DNA of 64,000 bases from Osedax frankpressi (lineage: Eukaryota; Annelida; Polychaeta; Sabellida; Siboglinidae): assembly GCA_964035775.1 (NCBI GenBank), contig OZ038316.1, forward strand, positions 11,011,190-11,075,189. Reading direction: 5' to 3'. The number at the start of each line of letters is the position of its first letter. Position 1 is the first letter of the stretch. Shown one piece after another: positions 1 through 13,716 of this stretch. Under the pieces are notes generated by a model. The model ran no database searches, was not told where the DNA came from, and saw nothing but the letters and a program-made list of their open reading frames with translations. Position numbers and translations under genes: made by a program.

Positions 1-8
1 ACACACAA

Positions 9-208
9 NNNNNNNNNNNNNNNNNNNNNNNNNNNNNNNNNNNNNNNNNNNNNNNNNNNNNNNNNNNNNNNNNNNNNNNNNNNNNNNNNNNNNNNNNNNN
101 NNNNNNNNNNNNNNNNNNNNNNNNNNNNNNNNNNNNNNNNNNNNNNNNNNNNNNNNNNNNNNNNNNNNNNNNNNNNNNNNNNNNNNNNNNNNNNNNNNNN
201 NNNNNNNN
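9..208. other. Assembly gap (200 N)
   Basis: A run of exactly 200 unknown bases follows a scrap reading acacacaa. The round length suggests a placeholder gap of unknown size. It lies upstream of the globin gene, so promoter or 5' exon sequence could be hidden here. Confidence 0.97.
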
Positions 209-499
209 ACTGTGTACAGTATACACTGTACACTATTCACGTAAACCTCTTCACATCTCACCACTCGTCTCGGCAGGGAGGACAAGTAAGTGGTCATCTC
301 GGTTGACCTCACACTGTCTAATTAGCCAGATCTGACTAGGAAACCATGTCAATATAATGATGTATTATTTGATGTTTAAATAAATTAGACTTCTTTTCAC
401 AATCATAAAATTTTACAACTTAATTACATATTCTATGGACTATGTTTTTGCTAGGGTAATGCATGTTGTAATACATTATACTCTAGATGATACTACAGT
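209..499 (+). other. Unique 5' flank of the globin gene; possible non-coding exon end
   Basis: This is non-repetitive AT-rich DNA with a less AT-rich part at about 240-345. A strong donor-like site, acaa followed by gtaagt, lies with its GT at 286-287. An AG at 1721-1722 stands directly before the globin start codon, so a non-coding first exon ending at 285 could splice to 1723 and remove the minisatellite. This is inference only: no TATA box or initiator is convincing, and the region borders the gap. Confidence 0.25.
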
Positions 500-1714
500 T
501 GACACTATAATATACACTATAATATACACTATACTAAACATTATACTATGCACTATATTATATACTATAATATAAACTATACTATACACTATAATATACA
601 CTATACTATACACTATACTATACACTATAATATACACTATACTATACACTATACTATACACTATACTATACACTATACTATACACTATGCTATACACTAT
701 ACTATACACTATATTATACACTATACTATACACTATACTATACACTATACACTATACACTATATTATACACTATACTATACACTATACTATACACTATAC
801 TATACACTATAATATACACTATACTATACACTATACTATACACTATACTATACACTATACACTATACACTATACTATACACTATACTATACACTATGCTA
901 TACACTATACTATACACTATATTATACACTATACTATACACTATACTATACACTATACACTATACACTATATTATACACTATAATATACACTATACTATA
1001 CACTATACTATACACTATACTATACACTATACTATACACTATACTATACACTATACTATACTCTATACTATAATATACACTATACTATACACTATACTAT
1101 ACACTATACTATACACTACACTATACACTATACTATACACTATACTATACACTATACTATACACTATACTATACACTATACTATACACTATACTATACAC
1201 TATACTATACACTATACTATACACTATACTATACACTATACTATACACTATACTATACACTATACTATACTCTATACTATAATATACACTATACTATACA
1301 CTATACTATACACTATACTATACACTACACTATACACTATACTATACACTATACTATACACTATACTATACACTATACTATACACTATACTATACACTAT
1401 ACTATACACTATACTATACACTATACTATACACTACACTATACACTATACTATACACTATACTATACACTATGCTATACACTATACTATACACTACACTA
1501 TACACTATAATATACACTATACTATACACTATACCATACACTATACTATACACTATACTATACACTATACTATACACTATACTATACACTATACTATACA
1601 CTATACTATACACTATACTATACACTATACTATACACTATACTATACACTATACTATACACTATACTATACACTATACACTATACTATACACTATACTAT
1701 ACACTATACACTAT
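500..1714. repeat. 12-bp minisatellite, unit TATACTATACAC
   Basis: About 1.2 kb of tandem 12-bp units, roughly 100 copies, with scattered variants (aatatac, gctatac, a missing tac, ctctatac). The left edge is degraded (about 500-560) and the interior is more regular. Because 12 is a multiple of 3 and the unit has no stop on either strand, it creates long open frames of four-residue repeats. These are by-products, not genes. The array stops about 10 bp before the globin ATG, so it is either promoter-proximal DNA or part of a 5' UTR intron. Confidence 0.95.
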
Positions 1715-1723
1715 GTTGATAGG

Positions 1724-5487
<3,764 letters not shown>

Positions 5488-5846
5488 GTCGTCAAGGTAC
5501 TGACACGCCCACATCGGCTCTCTATCTCGGCCCTCTACTCTAAGCCGTCACCATCTAACGTAGCCGCGTCGAACTCGACAAGTTCTATATGTCCTCGTGC
5601 ATAGCAATATTAATATCAATAAGCTGAGCGAAGATAATTCTAGGTGTGTAGATAGAAACGTCTCGTGTTATTTTCTTGGTATTTATTATTTCGTTTCCTA
5701 GTTAACATCCGCATTATTATTTCTACTACTGTAGATACTATCGTACAAGGTATACGCATGTCCTGTTGTAAGGACTTAGACTTCGAAAACCACCGGATTA
5801 TGGACGTTTCACTAATTTCTATACATAAACGGTAATACTTTTTACA
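5488..5846 (+). other. Putative globin 3' UTR
   Basis: About 360 bp from the stop to the first AATAAA. The first 100 bp are less AT-rich and have no open frame continuing the globin. Confidence 0.5.
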
Positions 5847-5852
5847 AATAAA
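5847..5852 (+). terminator. Putative polyadenylation signal AATAAA (globin)
   Basis: A canonical hexamer 360 bp after the globin stop, on the coding strand. In DNA this AT-rich, chance hexamers are common, so transcript ends are needed to confirm it. Confidence 0.4.
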
Positions 5853-7500
5853 TCATCATCATTAAACGTATTGACTCCATCTAATCAATATATTCTTTCT
5901 AAATTAGATAAAGTGTATATACTGGATATATAGTTTACATTATATATACTATATATACTATATAAAGTGCATAGTATCGATACACGAAGGATCTATATCG
6001 TAGGTCTAAGAATAATAATAGATTTTATTAATTATAGCGAAAATTTGGTTTTTACGAATAGATTTTGGTAAAACGCTTTAAAAAATCCTTCTTTTTTGTA
6101 TTAATTTATTATTATTAACTTTAAAGGATTTTACAAAACAATTTATATATTCACCGAATCTTCTGGTGAAACATGAACATTTAAATGTACGAGCATATTA
6201 AGTGACTAATGTCAGATTTACTTTACACGTATACTTATGCATACCATAGACTAGCTAGTAGCTAGTAGTTACTACCCAGTCTATAGTATGCACGAGTAAA
6301 ACATAGAATAAACCCGTATAAAATATATTATAAATACAGGTAAGAAATCTCATTTTTCCTTGAACAACACGAATCTATATCGACATATCGATTTAGATAA
6401 TGACACTTCAAGGCACTTTAGATTATCACATATATTTTACGTATATTACAAATATAATCCTATATTAGAAACATATATTAGATATGTAGGTCCAAAACGG
6501 AATTTATAAAATTCCTAAATATATTTATAGATGTATATTTATCTGTGACAATTAATGTAAAAACTATATTGCATATATGTCTTGATATATTACACGAATG
6601 TCTTAAATAAACACATAATATCGTAATGTATTGAATCTATAAATAACTCAATCTCAAATAATATCATAGCGCAGAGTAATGCAATTATGAGCTGTATATA
6701 TTTGTATTCTATTTTTAAAATTATATCTAATTAATGTAATTGTATTTAATCAATGCAACGGTAATTAATAAAATGTAATTTAAGTCATATTTATAGAATA
6801 TGAAACAATAAGATTATGATTAATAAATATATAATACAAATATTATAACAATGCACTATTTCTAAGCGTTTTTTTTATAAATTCTGACAATTCTTTTTTA
6901 TAAATCCCATTATTATATATACTCTTATTAGTAAAACTAATTCACATTATTAATAATAATAGAAAAATAAAGAGTTTCCTAAAACCAGTGTACTCAATGT
7001 CAATCACCTTTTGAACATATTATTATTACGTAACTATAATATATTAACTCCAAAGTATGCTTCAATATATGAACTCGGATAACCATTTTATCACTACTCG
7101 TATTCACTAAACTAAATAATGTATGGGTTCTAAAATAAAGAAAAGGAAGGAGGACATTATTTAGAGGTAAACTTGACTTGAATACAAAACTGAACCTATT
7201 TCAAGGTCTTGCTAAATAAACTATTGCCAGATATATTAATATTGTATTGTGACATGCCTACAGTCGTCATTAATTATTCTTCACAAAGTTGAAACAATAC
7301 TCCAAGTATTCCCACCTCAGCTAAGATCTTGCGAGGCTGGTAACGGCAACGGGGACGGGATATGACATAACATGTACATCAATATTTTATTGCCGATTAC
7401 ATTTAATTTCTATAACAGTCTGTCGAATACTGTTATTGGTTTAATTCCTATATGATATGAATACGGATCGAGGTTAAATCATTTACGAAAGCGGCTTAAC
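5853..7500. other. AT-rich intergenic DNA between convergent genes
   Basis: No coding exon, RNA gene or transposon is recognised. The only structure of note is the hairpin at 6232-6298. A small GC-richer patch at about 7320-7370 has no convincing reading frame. Confidence 0.6.
6232..6298. repeat. Long inverted repeat (21-bp arms, 25-bp loop)
   Basis: The left arm 6232-6252 and right arm 6278-6298 are reverse complements over 21 positions, with about three exceptions, two of them G-T wobbles. The inner 15 bp (tgcataccatagact with agtctatagtatgca) have one. The loop is itself repetitive (ctagctagtagctagtag). It could be a foldback remnant, a small-RNA precursor or chance. Confidence 0.7.
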
Positions 7501-7504
7501 GTGA

Positions 7505-7510
7505 TTTATT
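7505..7510 (-). terminator. Putative polyadenylation signal for the reductase gene
   Basis: tttatt on + reads AATAAA on the - strand, 262 nt beyond the reductase stop codon. A second one lies at 7386-7391. The choice between them is not decidable here. Confidence 0.35.
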
Positions 7511-7611
7511 ATTTCATCGGTATGTAAAGGTAACCATAAAAATAGAAACAGAAATATATAGAATTCAATTAAACAGATGACGGTGAAATGAATCAACATA
7601 ATAAGTTCCAA

Positions 7612-7629
7612 GTACATTATATAATGTAC
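7612..7629. repeat. 18-bp perfect palindrome
   Basis: gtacattatataatgtac equals its own reverse complement. It lies in the presumed 3' UTR of the reductase gene. It may be a chance feature of AT-rich DNA. Confidence 0.6.
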
Positions 7630-7700
7630 ATCACTCGCGAGTTCCCGATCTCGTACGGATACAACCGCGTTAGTTACGGCCGAGTACTTTCGCGGAGGTA

Positions 7701-7764
7701 CAGTCGCCGTCGGGTTCCAGTCGCCGTTGATTTCCAGTCGCCGTTGGCTTGCAGTCGCCGTCGG
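7701..7764. repeat. 17-bp GC-rich tandem repeat, about 3.8 copies
   Basis: The decamer cagtcgccgt starts at 7701, 7718, 7735 and 7752, a strict 17-bp period. The sequence between the decamers varies (cgggttc, tgatttc, tggcttg). It begins 8 bp beyond the reductase stop codon, so it lies in its 3' UTR. Confidence 0.9.
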
Positions 7765-7771
7765 ATAGCGG

Positions 7772-7971
7772 TCACACGCATTTACGTTCCTCGAGCGCTT
7801 TACGGTGCAACAGACGAAACGCCAGCGAAGGCAGAACGTTGCGCAGGTAGACGACGAGGCGATGAGTCATCGGAGCGACGAGTACTTCCTGTTCGCGAAG
7901 GACGACGCTTCGCAATACCCTCGAGGCCAAGAAGTCCGGGGACATACCGTTAGCCGTATTCGCCGATACGA
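7772..7971 (-). CDS. Reductase last coding exon
   Basis: Two bases complete a Val codon, then 65 codons and the stop TGA. The peptide runs VSANTANGMSPDFLASRV and on to the tail KALEERKCV. TANGMSP matches the TAQGRSP-type stretch of DHRS7B proteins. The acceptor is cctttattgcag with a good pyrimidine run. Confidence 0.87.
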
Positions 7972-10900
7972 CTGCAATAAAGGCGAAGGGCTCGCGTTAC
8001 GCGTTACGCAATACGTACGTGTTACGCAATACATACGTGTTACGCAATACGTAATACGTAATAATATCGCGCGGCTACGACGCATGTCATTCTATTTAGG
8101 GCACGCTGTTGTGTAATCAGCTACTCAAAAGTACTTGTGATTAAACTTACAACCAATCCGAATACAATAGATTAAGCTTAAAGTACAAGTGACGGCATTT
8201 CTCATATGATCAGTATTTATACACTATACATAAAGATATACATAAATATAAATACTGGTACATATCACTTTACTTTACTCTACTAATCTACTTTACTCTA
8301 CTACTCTACTCTACTCTACTCTACTCTAATCTACTGCTCTACTCTACTCTACTCTACTGCTCTACTCTACACTACTACTCTACTGCTCTACTCTACTCTA
8401 CTACTCTACTCTACTCTATTCTACTGCTTTACTCTACTCTATTCTACTGCTTTACTCTACTCTACTGCTCTACTCTACTCTATGCTACTACACTACTCTA
8501 CTCTACTACACTAATCTACTCTGCTCTACTCTATTACTCTACTCTACTACTCTACTCTACTCTACTACTCTACTCTACTCTACTACTCTACTCTACTGCT
8601 CTACTCTACTGCTCTACTCTACTACTCTACTCTATTACACTACTCTACTACACTACTCTACTACACTACTCTACTACGTTACTCTACCGTTCCTAATTAC
8701 ATCGACGAGTAGAATGGTGGGTAGAGTAACATATTCTACTTCACTCCACTCGAATACTCTACCCACCACCGAGTAGATTATTCGAGTAAAGTATTCGAGT
8801 TGAGTACAACACTCGTATGCCTTTTGCATGTTTCCCTAATCACTAAATATACGAAATATCAACATTTCATGCTACCAATAATAATAGTAGTTGTAAAAAT
8901 TCATTGTTTAAAAATTACTAATAACAATGCACACATGATAATTAATTATAATAAATATAATAATAAATAAAATTATATTAAAGAATACTAAATACATATC
9001 TTATTTTATAGATATAAAAATATATTTGATTGACAAGTGGTGGGTGGAGTAGCGAGTAGAATGTTATGTAAGTAGAATGTTCAAAATATATGTAAATTTC
9101 AAGTAATTCAGAAACTAATTTAATATTAACAAATATTACCTTTCTTATTTATTAGTTCTGTTTATTAACATTTGTAATTATTGAAATTGTGCTTTAAAAA
9201 AATAATCTTTTATATAATATTTTCTAAATCAAGACACTTTTGTTGATTTTTTATAACCCTTTAACCTACATGTAATCAACTATTTACTAGACGCCTTCCA
9301 TATTACTTTATGTCTACAAATGTATTGTTCCGTGCATATGAAATACTTATTCCAAACAAAGCCGAATCATATTGTTTGCGAAATAAACGTATTTTTCAGC
9401 AAACCATTGTTCTTTTCACCATTTGCGCAGATTGCCGACAACGACAGAGGAGTGTTCACGTAGCCAGGGTTCACCGAGGTCACCACAATACCCTGGTGGC
9501 CAACATCGGCGGTCTCGGCGCGCAAAGAATCGAAGAAAGATTCGGCGGCGTGTTTGGAAGCGGAATCTGAGGTGATTATGGAGAAGTTGATGGCCGTAGA
9601 GATAATAGAGTTGTAATAGACTTTGGTCCTAATGGAGGTCCTAATGTAGGTCCTAATGGCGGTAGAAATGGTACTGGAGATGGTGAATTATAAAATATAT
9701 TAAAAAGGTGTTGAAAGGTGTTGACGAACAAATCTCAGTGGATAAATTCACGGTCAGGACTAAAAAGATTAATCCTAAAGTAATATATAAAGTGGTAAAT
9801 TGTTGAAACTAGAACATCTAAACTAAGAGAAGCTTTAAAGACATTTTGGACAAATCAATTCAAGTTTAAAAGTTTTACTCGCTGGCATCTCAGTTTTACT
9901 AAAGTTTTACTTTCTTGAAAGGATTCCACCGACTACATACAATACAATACAATACAATACAATACAATACAATACAATACAATACAATACAATACAATAC
10001 AATACAATGTACATCTGCGTTATAATAAACACAACGGTTCAAACTATTTCAAAAACATTATAAATCATCACGTCATCGTGAACATTTTGATCCACTTTTT
10101 GTCTTCACGCATGAACGAACAACGAAAACTGACTAACATGCAGACCGATAGCCAAGACCGAGTTTACTCTGGATACTGCCAATGGTAACAAAATGGCCGT
10201 AACCTCGGGTCAACATGAAAGGCAGGAACTCTGCGGGGCCACGTAGTAGGTGAGGAGGTGGTAGGGGTAGTAGTTGAAGTGATAATGAGATTAGTAGTAA
10301 GGGAAGTAGTAGTAGTAAGGGTAGTAGGTGAAGTAGTAGCTGAAGTAGTAGGTAAAGTAGTAGGTGAAGTAGTAGGTGAAGTAGTAGGTGAAGTAGTAGG
10401 TGAAGTAGTAGGTGAAGTAGTAGGTGAAGTAGTAGGTGAAGTAGTAGGTGAAGTAGTAGGTGAAGTAGTAGGTGAAGTAGTAGGTGAAGTAGTAGGTGAA
10501 GTAGTAGGTGAAGTAGTAGGTGAAGTAGTAGGTGAAGTAGTAGGTGAAGTAGTAGGTGAAGTAGTAGGTGAAGTAGTAGGTGAAGTAGTAGGTGAAGTAG
10601 TAGGTGAAGTAGTAGTTGAAGTAGTAGGTGAAGTAGTAGTGGAAGTAGTAGTGGAAGTAACAAGGAAAGTAGTAGGTGAAGTAGTAGTTGAAGTAGTATG
10701 TGAAGGAGTAAGTGTACTAGCAGTTGAAGTAGTAGTTGAAGTAGTAGTTGAGGTAGTAGTTGAGGTAGTAGTTGAAGTAGTAGGTGAAGTAGTAGTTGAA
10801 GTAATCAATGATAAGTTTAGTGATCGTAAAATAATGAATAAAAGTTGTTTATATAAAAATACAATAAATACTTATTAAATACTTATTAAATACTTATTAA

Positions 10901-11197
10901 AGCTTATTATCAGATTATAATAATATATCAAACAGTTGCAGAAACTGGTTCTGAACTGGCCATGAACTGCGGGTGACCTTTGACCAGGGCGATCTGACCA
11001 AAGTAGTTGACTTCGAATACGCGTCTCTGCGCCTCCATCGTCGACGACTCGATATCGCCGCGGAAACTAACTCCGGCGTTGCTAATCACCACGGCAACGC
11101 CGTTGTCGGGGTGCAGTCGGTTCGCGGCCGCAACGAACGCGGCCGTTTCGTCGAAGGAGGTCGCGTCGTAATGCAGAACCTCGGGTTCATAGAATGC
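7772..11197 (-). CDS. Short-chain dehydrogenase/reductase, DHRS7/DHRS7B-like (3' part of gene)
   Basis: Four exons, in coding order 11197-10978, 10230-10138, 9566-9405 and 7971-7772, give 224 residues. Visible motifs are ISNAG at 38-42 (the family usually has NNAG), the tetrad Asn in VNYFG (64), the catalytic Ser in GSIQ (92), YSASK (Tyr105, Lys109) and NPGYVNT (about 137-143). The C-terminus LRNVLPSLAFRLL resembles the hydrophobic tail of DHRS7B. The three internal junctions are all phase 1, and each split codon restores a sensible residue (Glu, Tyr, Val). Relatives are membrane-bound NADP(H) reductases; vertebrate DHRS7B reduces acyl/alkyl-dihydroxyacetone phosphate in ether-lipid synthesis. 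The substrate here is unknown. The N-terminal anchor and TGxxxGxG cofactor exon(s) are not in the window: the gene continues past the satellite, or has lost its 5' end. Confidence 0.85.
7995..8060. repeat. 18-bp tandem repeat GTTACGCAATACGTACGT, about 3.5 copies
   Basis: gttacgcaatac starts at 8003, 8021 and 8039, an 18-bp period, with a partial unit before and after. It is CpG-rich and lies within about 25 bp upstream of the last reductase acceptor (- strand). Confidence 0.88.
8269..8688. repeat. (CTCTA)n-type imperfect microsatellite
   Basis: About 420 bp of pentamer CTCTA/CTACT units interspersed with CTACTG, CTACTA and TACACTA variants. Longer local patterns (tactgctctactctac, ctactacactactcta) suggest later block duplications. 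It lies inside the reductase intron 7972-9404. Confidence 0.93.
8716..8767. repeat. Inverted repeat, 13-bp arms
   Basis: ggtgggtagagta (8716-8728) and tactctacccacc (8755-8767) are perfect reverse complements with a 26-base loop. Related pieces (gagtagaatg) recur near 8707 and 9054, so it may be a remnant of a local duplication. Confidence 0.7.
9405..9566 (-). CDS. Reductase catalytic exon (YSASK and PG motif)
   Basis: Two bases finish the Tyr105 codon, then 53 codons SASKHAAESFFDSLRAE through SLSAICANGEKNN and one base. The acceptor is cacctcag. I chose the donor at 9404-9403 because the joined ANGEKNN plus VVSANTANG then aligns without gaps to DHRS7B. An alternative donor at 9419-9418, in the same aatg-gt context and the same phase, would remove five residues. 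Confidence 0.85.
9567..10137 (-). other. Reductase intron, 571 bp
   Basis: Phase-1 intron with donor gttagt. It holds a short decayed repeat, ggtcctaatg with two to three variable bases, at about 9624-9661, and the pentamer array listed separately. The rest is AT-rich unique DNA. Confidence 0.75.
9937..10008. repeat. (AATAC)n pentanucleotide microsatellite
   Basis: About 72 bp of nearly perfect aatac units, some 14 copies, in a reductase intron. Confidence 0.97.
10138..10230 (-). CDS. Reductase exon with catalytic serine
   Basis: 93 nt: two bases finish Glu74, then 30 codons FLPFMLTRGYGHFVTIGSIQ and on to GLGYRSA, and the first base of the Tyr105 codon. VTIGSIQSK corresponds to the AISSIQGK region of DHRS7B; the second Ser is the catalytic one. 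The acceptor is ggccccgcag and the donor gttagt. Confidence 0.87.
10231..10977 (-). other. Reductase intron filled by a 12-bp repeat
   Basis: A 747-bp phase-1 intron; roughly three quarters is minisatellite. The donor is g followed by gtcacc, which is weak, but it is fixed by the reading frame and by family similarity on both sides. Confidence 0.75.
10241..10804. repeat. 12-bp minisatellite, unit GTAGTAGGTGAA
   Basis: About 47 units, with a perfect core of roughly 21 copies at about 10357-10611 and variant edges (gtagttgaa, gtggaa, tatgtgaa). On the gene strand the unit is pyrimidine-rich (TTCACCTACTAC) and runs to about 10 bp before the exon acceptor. The long open frames over it (Thr-Ser-Pro, Leu-His, Val-Gly-Glu repeats) are not genes. 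Confidence 0.95.
10978..11197 (-). CDS. Reductase first visible exon (NAG and VNYFG)
   Basis: 220 nt, 73 codons plus one base. It begins AFYEPEVLHYDATS (the strand-3 acidic motif region), then VVISNAGVSFRGDIESST and RRVFEVNYFGQIALVK. Upstream in this frame a stop follows within nine codons, and the only AG in between gives the acceptor catcag, so coding begins at 11197. It is CpG-rich (noticeably higher GC than its surroundings). Confidence 0.86.
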
Positions 11198-11210
11198 CTG
11201 ATGCGGGTGC

Positions 11211-11330
11211 GGCGATAGTTAGGGGGGGTGGGCGTGGTTTCGGCGTTAGTTAGGGGGGGGCGTGGTTTCGGCGTTATTAAGGGGGCGTGGTTTCGGCGAT
11301 AGTTAGGGGGGGCGTGGTTTCGGCGTGAGT
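11211..11330 (+). repeat. G-rich tandem repeat GGCGATAGTTAGGGGGG(N)CGTGGTTTC, 4 copies
   Basis: Units start at 11211, 11242, 11270 and 11295, with a partial at 11322. Lengths vary (31, 28, 25, 27) mainly through the G run of 5-8 bases. Four separate G runs on one strand could form a G-quadruplex. It sits 13 bp upstream (gene sense) of the first visible reductase acceptor. Confidence 0.9.
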
Positions 11331-11449
11331 GTTCCCGCCTCGTACAGCTAGCCGCTGACTCAGCGACACGCTACGTAAAATGAATACATTCTGCAAATTT
11401 GTGTTTTCACAATTTGATAGAAAGCGTAAGAACGCTAAGGAATGCGGTG
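11331..11449. other. Unique DNA between reductase exon and satellite
   Basis: About 120 bp with no convincing exon. The - strand does not show the TGxxxGxG cofactor motif expected for the missing upstream part of the reductase. A palindrome-like gctgactcagc occurs near 11352. Confidence 0.5.
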
Positions 11450-13050
11450 TTAACGACAGAAATCTTATTATAACAGAAACCTTATTATAACAGAAACCTT
11501 ATTATAACAGAAACCTTATTATAACAGAAATCTTATTATAACAGAAATCTTATTATAACAGAAACCTTATTATAACAGAAACCTTATTATAACAGAAACC
11601 TTATTATAACAGAAATCTTATTATAACAGAAATCTTATTATAACAGAAACCTTATTATAACAGAAACCTTATTATAACAGAAACCATATTAATCACAGAA
11701 ACCTTATTAATAACAGAAACCTTGTTATAACAGAAACCTTATTATAACAGAAATCTTATTATAACAGAAACCTTATTATAACAGAAACCTTATTATAACA
11801 GAAACCTTATTATAACAGAAACCTTATTAATAACAGAAACCTTATTATAACAGAAACCTTATTATAACAGAAACCTTATTATAACAGAAACCTTATTATA
11901 ACAGAAACCTTATTAATAACAGAAACCTTATTAATAACAGAAACCTTATTAATAACAGAAACCTAATTATAACAGAAACCTTATTAATAACAGAAACCTT
12001 ATTAATAACAGAAACCTTGTTATAATAGAAATCTTATTATTACAGAAACCTTATTAACGACAGAAATCTTATTATAACAGAAATCTTATTATAACAGAAA
12101 CCTTATTAATAACAGAAACCTTATTATAACAGAAACCTTATTATAACAGAAACCTTATTAATAACAGAAACCTTATTAATAACAGAAACCTTATTAATAA
12201 CAGAAACCTTATTATAACAGAAACCTTATTATAACAGAAACCTTATTAATAACAGAAACCTTATTAATAACAGAAACCTTGTTATAATAGAAATCTTATT
12301 ATTACAGAAACCTTATTAACGACAGAAATCTTATTATAACAGAAATCTTATTATAACAGAAACCTTATTAATAACAGAAACCTTATTATAACAGAAACCT
12401 TATTAATAACAGAAACCTTATTAATAACAGAAACCTTATTAATAACAGAAACCTTATTAATAACAGAAACCTTATTAATAACAGAAACCTTATTAATAAC
12501 AGAAACCTTATTAATAACAGAAACCTTGTTATAATAGAAATCTTATTATTACAGAAACCTTATTAACGACAGAAATCTTATTATAACAGAAATCTTATTA
12601 TAACAGAAACCTTATTAATAACAGAAACCTTATTAATAACAGAAACCTTGTTATAACAGAAACCTTATTATAACAGAAACCTTATTAATAACAGAAACCT
12701 TGTTATAACAGAAATTTTATTATAACAGAAACCTTATTAACGACAGAAATCTTATTATAACAGAAATCTTATTATAACAGAAACCTTATTAATAACAGAA
12801 ACCTTATTAATAACAGAAACCTTGTTATAACAGAAATCTTATTATAACAGAAACCTTATTAATAACAGAAACCTTGTTATAACAGAAATCTTATTATTAC
12901 AGAAACCTTATTAACGACAGAAATCTTATTATAACAGAAATCTTATTATAACAGAAACCTTATTAATAACAGAAACCTTATTAATAACAGAAACCTTGTT
13001 ATAACAGAAATCTTATTATTACAGAAACCTTATTAACGACAGAAATCTTA
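11450..13050. repeat. Satellite edge zone with CCTTGTTATAA units
   Basis: This zone begins with 17-bp units and then becomes rich in 18-bp TTAATAA units. It carries the marker pair ccttgttataatag plus ttattattacag. ccttgt starts at 12015, 12277 and 12524 (spacing 262 and 247), then becomes ccttgttataacag from 12646. The variant is rare further in (seen near 20813 and 23573), so the edge has its own local higher-order repeat. Confidence 0.8.
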
Positions 13051-13716
13051 TTATAACAGAAACCTTATTATAACAGAAACCTTATTAACGACAGAAATCT
13101 TATTATAACAGAAACCTTATTATAACAGAAACCTTATTATAACAGAAACCTTATTAACGACAGAAATCTTATTATAACAGAAACCTTATTAACGACAGAA
13201 ATCTTATTATAACAGAAACCTTATTATAACAGAAACCTTATTAACGACAGAAATCTTATTATAACAGAAACCTTATTATAACAGAAACCTTATTATAACA
13301 GAAATCTTATTATAACAGAAACCTTATTAATAACAGAAACCTTATTATAACAGAAACCTTATTATAACAGAAACCTTATTAACGACAGAAATCTTATTAT
13401 AACAGAAATCTTATTATAACAGAAACCTTATTAATAACAGAAACCTTATTAATAACAGAAACCTTGTTATAACAGAAATCTTATTATTACAGAAACCTTA
13501 TTAACGACAGAAATCTTATTATAACAGAAACCTTATTATAACAGAAACCTTATTAACGACAGAAATCTTATTATAACAGAAACCTTATTATAACAGAAAC
13601 CTTATTATAACAGAAACCTTATTAACGACAGAAACCTTATTAACGACAGAAATCTTATTATAACAGAAACCTTATTAACGACAGAAATCTTATTATAACA
13701 GAAACCTTATTAATAA

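Larger units (their letters stand above)
7972..9404 (-). other. Reductase intron with several private tandem repeats
   Basis: A 1.43-kb phase-1 intron. It contains an 18-bp repeat next to its acceptor, a (CTCTA)n-type field, an inverted repeat and about 650 bp of AT-rich unique DNA (8768-9404) in which I see nothing coding. Confidence 0.75.

Noticed and set aside
548-1282. Long open frames of Tyr-Thr-Ile-His / Leu-Tyr-Thr-Ile repeats (both strands, also 1063-1719)
   Set aside because: A 12-bp stop-free repeat keeps frames open automatically on both strands; there is no non-repeat coding sequence.
7320-7370. Small GC-richer patch as an exon
   Set aside because: No reading frame with recognisable similarity and no paired splice sites.
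7588-8116. Open frames on + and a Cys/Arg-rich frame on - over 7588-8116
   Set aside because: Shadows of the CpG-rich reductase exon 7772-7971 and of the GC-rich 17/18-bp repeats; no domain recognised.
9310-9570. + strand open frame of 86 codons
   Set aside because: Antisense shadow of the reductase exon 9405-9566.
9622-9664. Gly/Pro-Asn repeat peptide from ggtcctaatg units
   Set aside because: Very short decayed repeat inside a reductase intron; no splice-site support.
10133-10878. Thr-Ser-Pro, Leu-Leu-His and Val-Gly-Glu repeat proteins
   Set aside because: Frames of the 12-bp intron repeat. Only the non-repeat end at 10138-10230 (-) is real, as a reductase exon.
10973-11218. + strand open frame of 81 codons
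   Set aside because: Antisense shadow of the reductase exon 10978-11197.
11346-11395. Possible short upstream reductase exon on the - strand (VSLSQRLAVRGGN after a tttgcag acceptor)
   Set aside because: Only vague likeness to the SDR strand-2 region, no matching donor in the required phase, and no TGxxxGxG motif.
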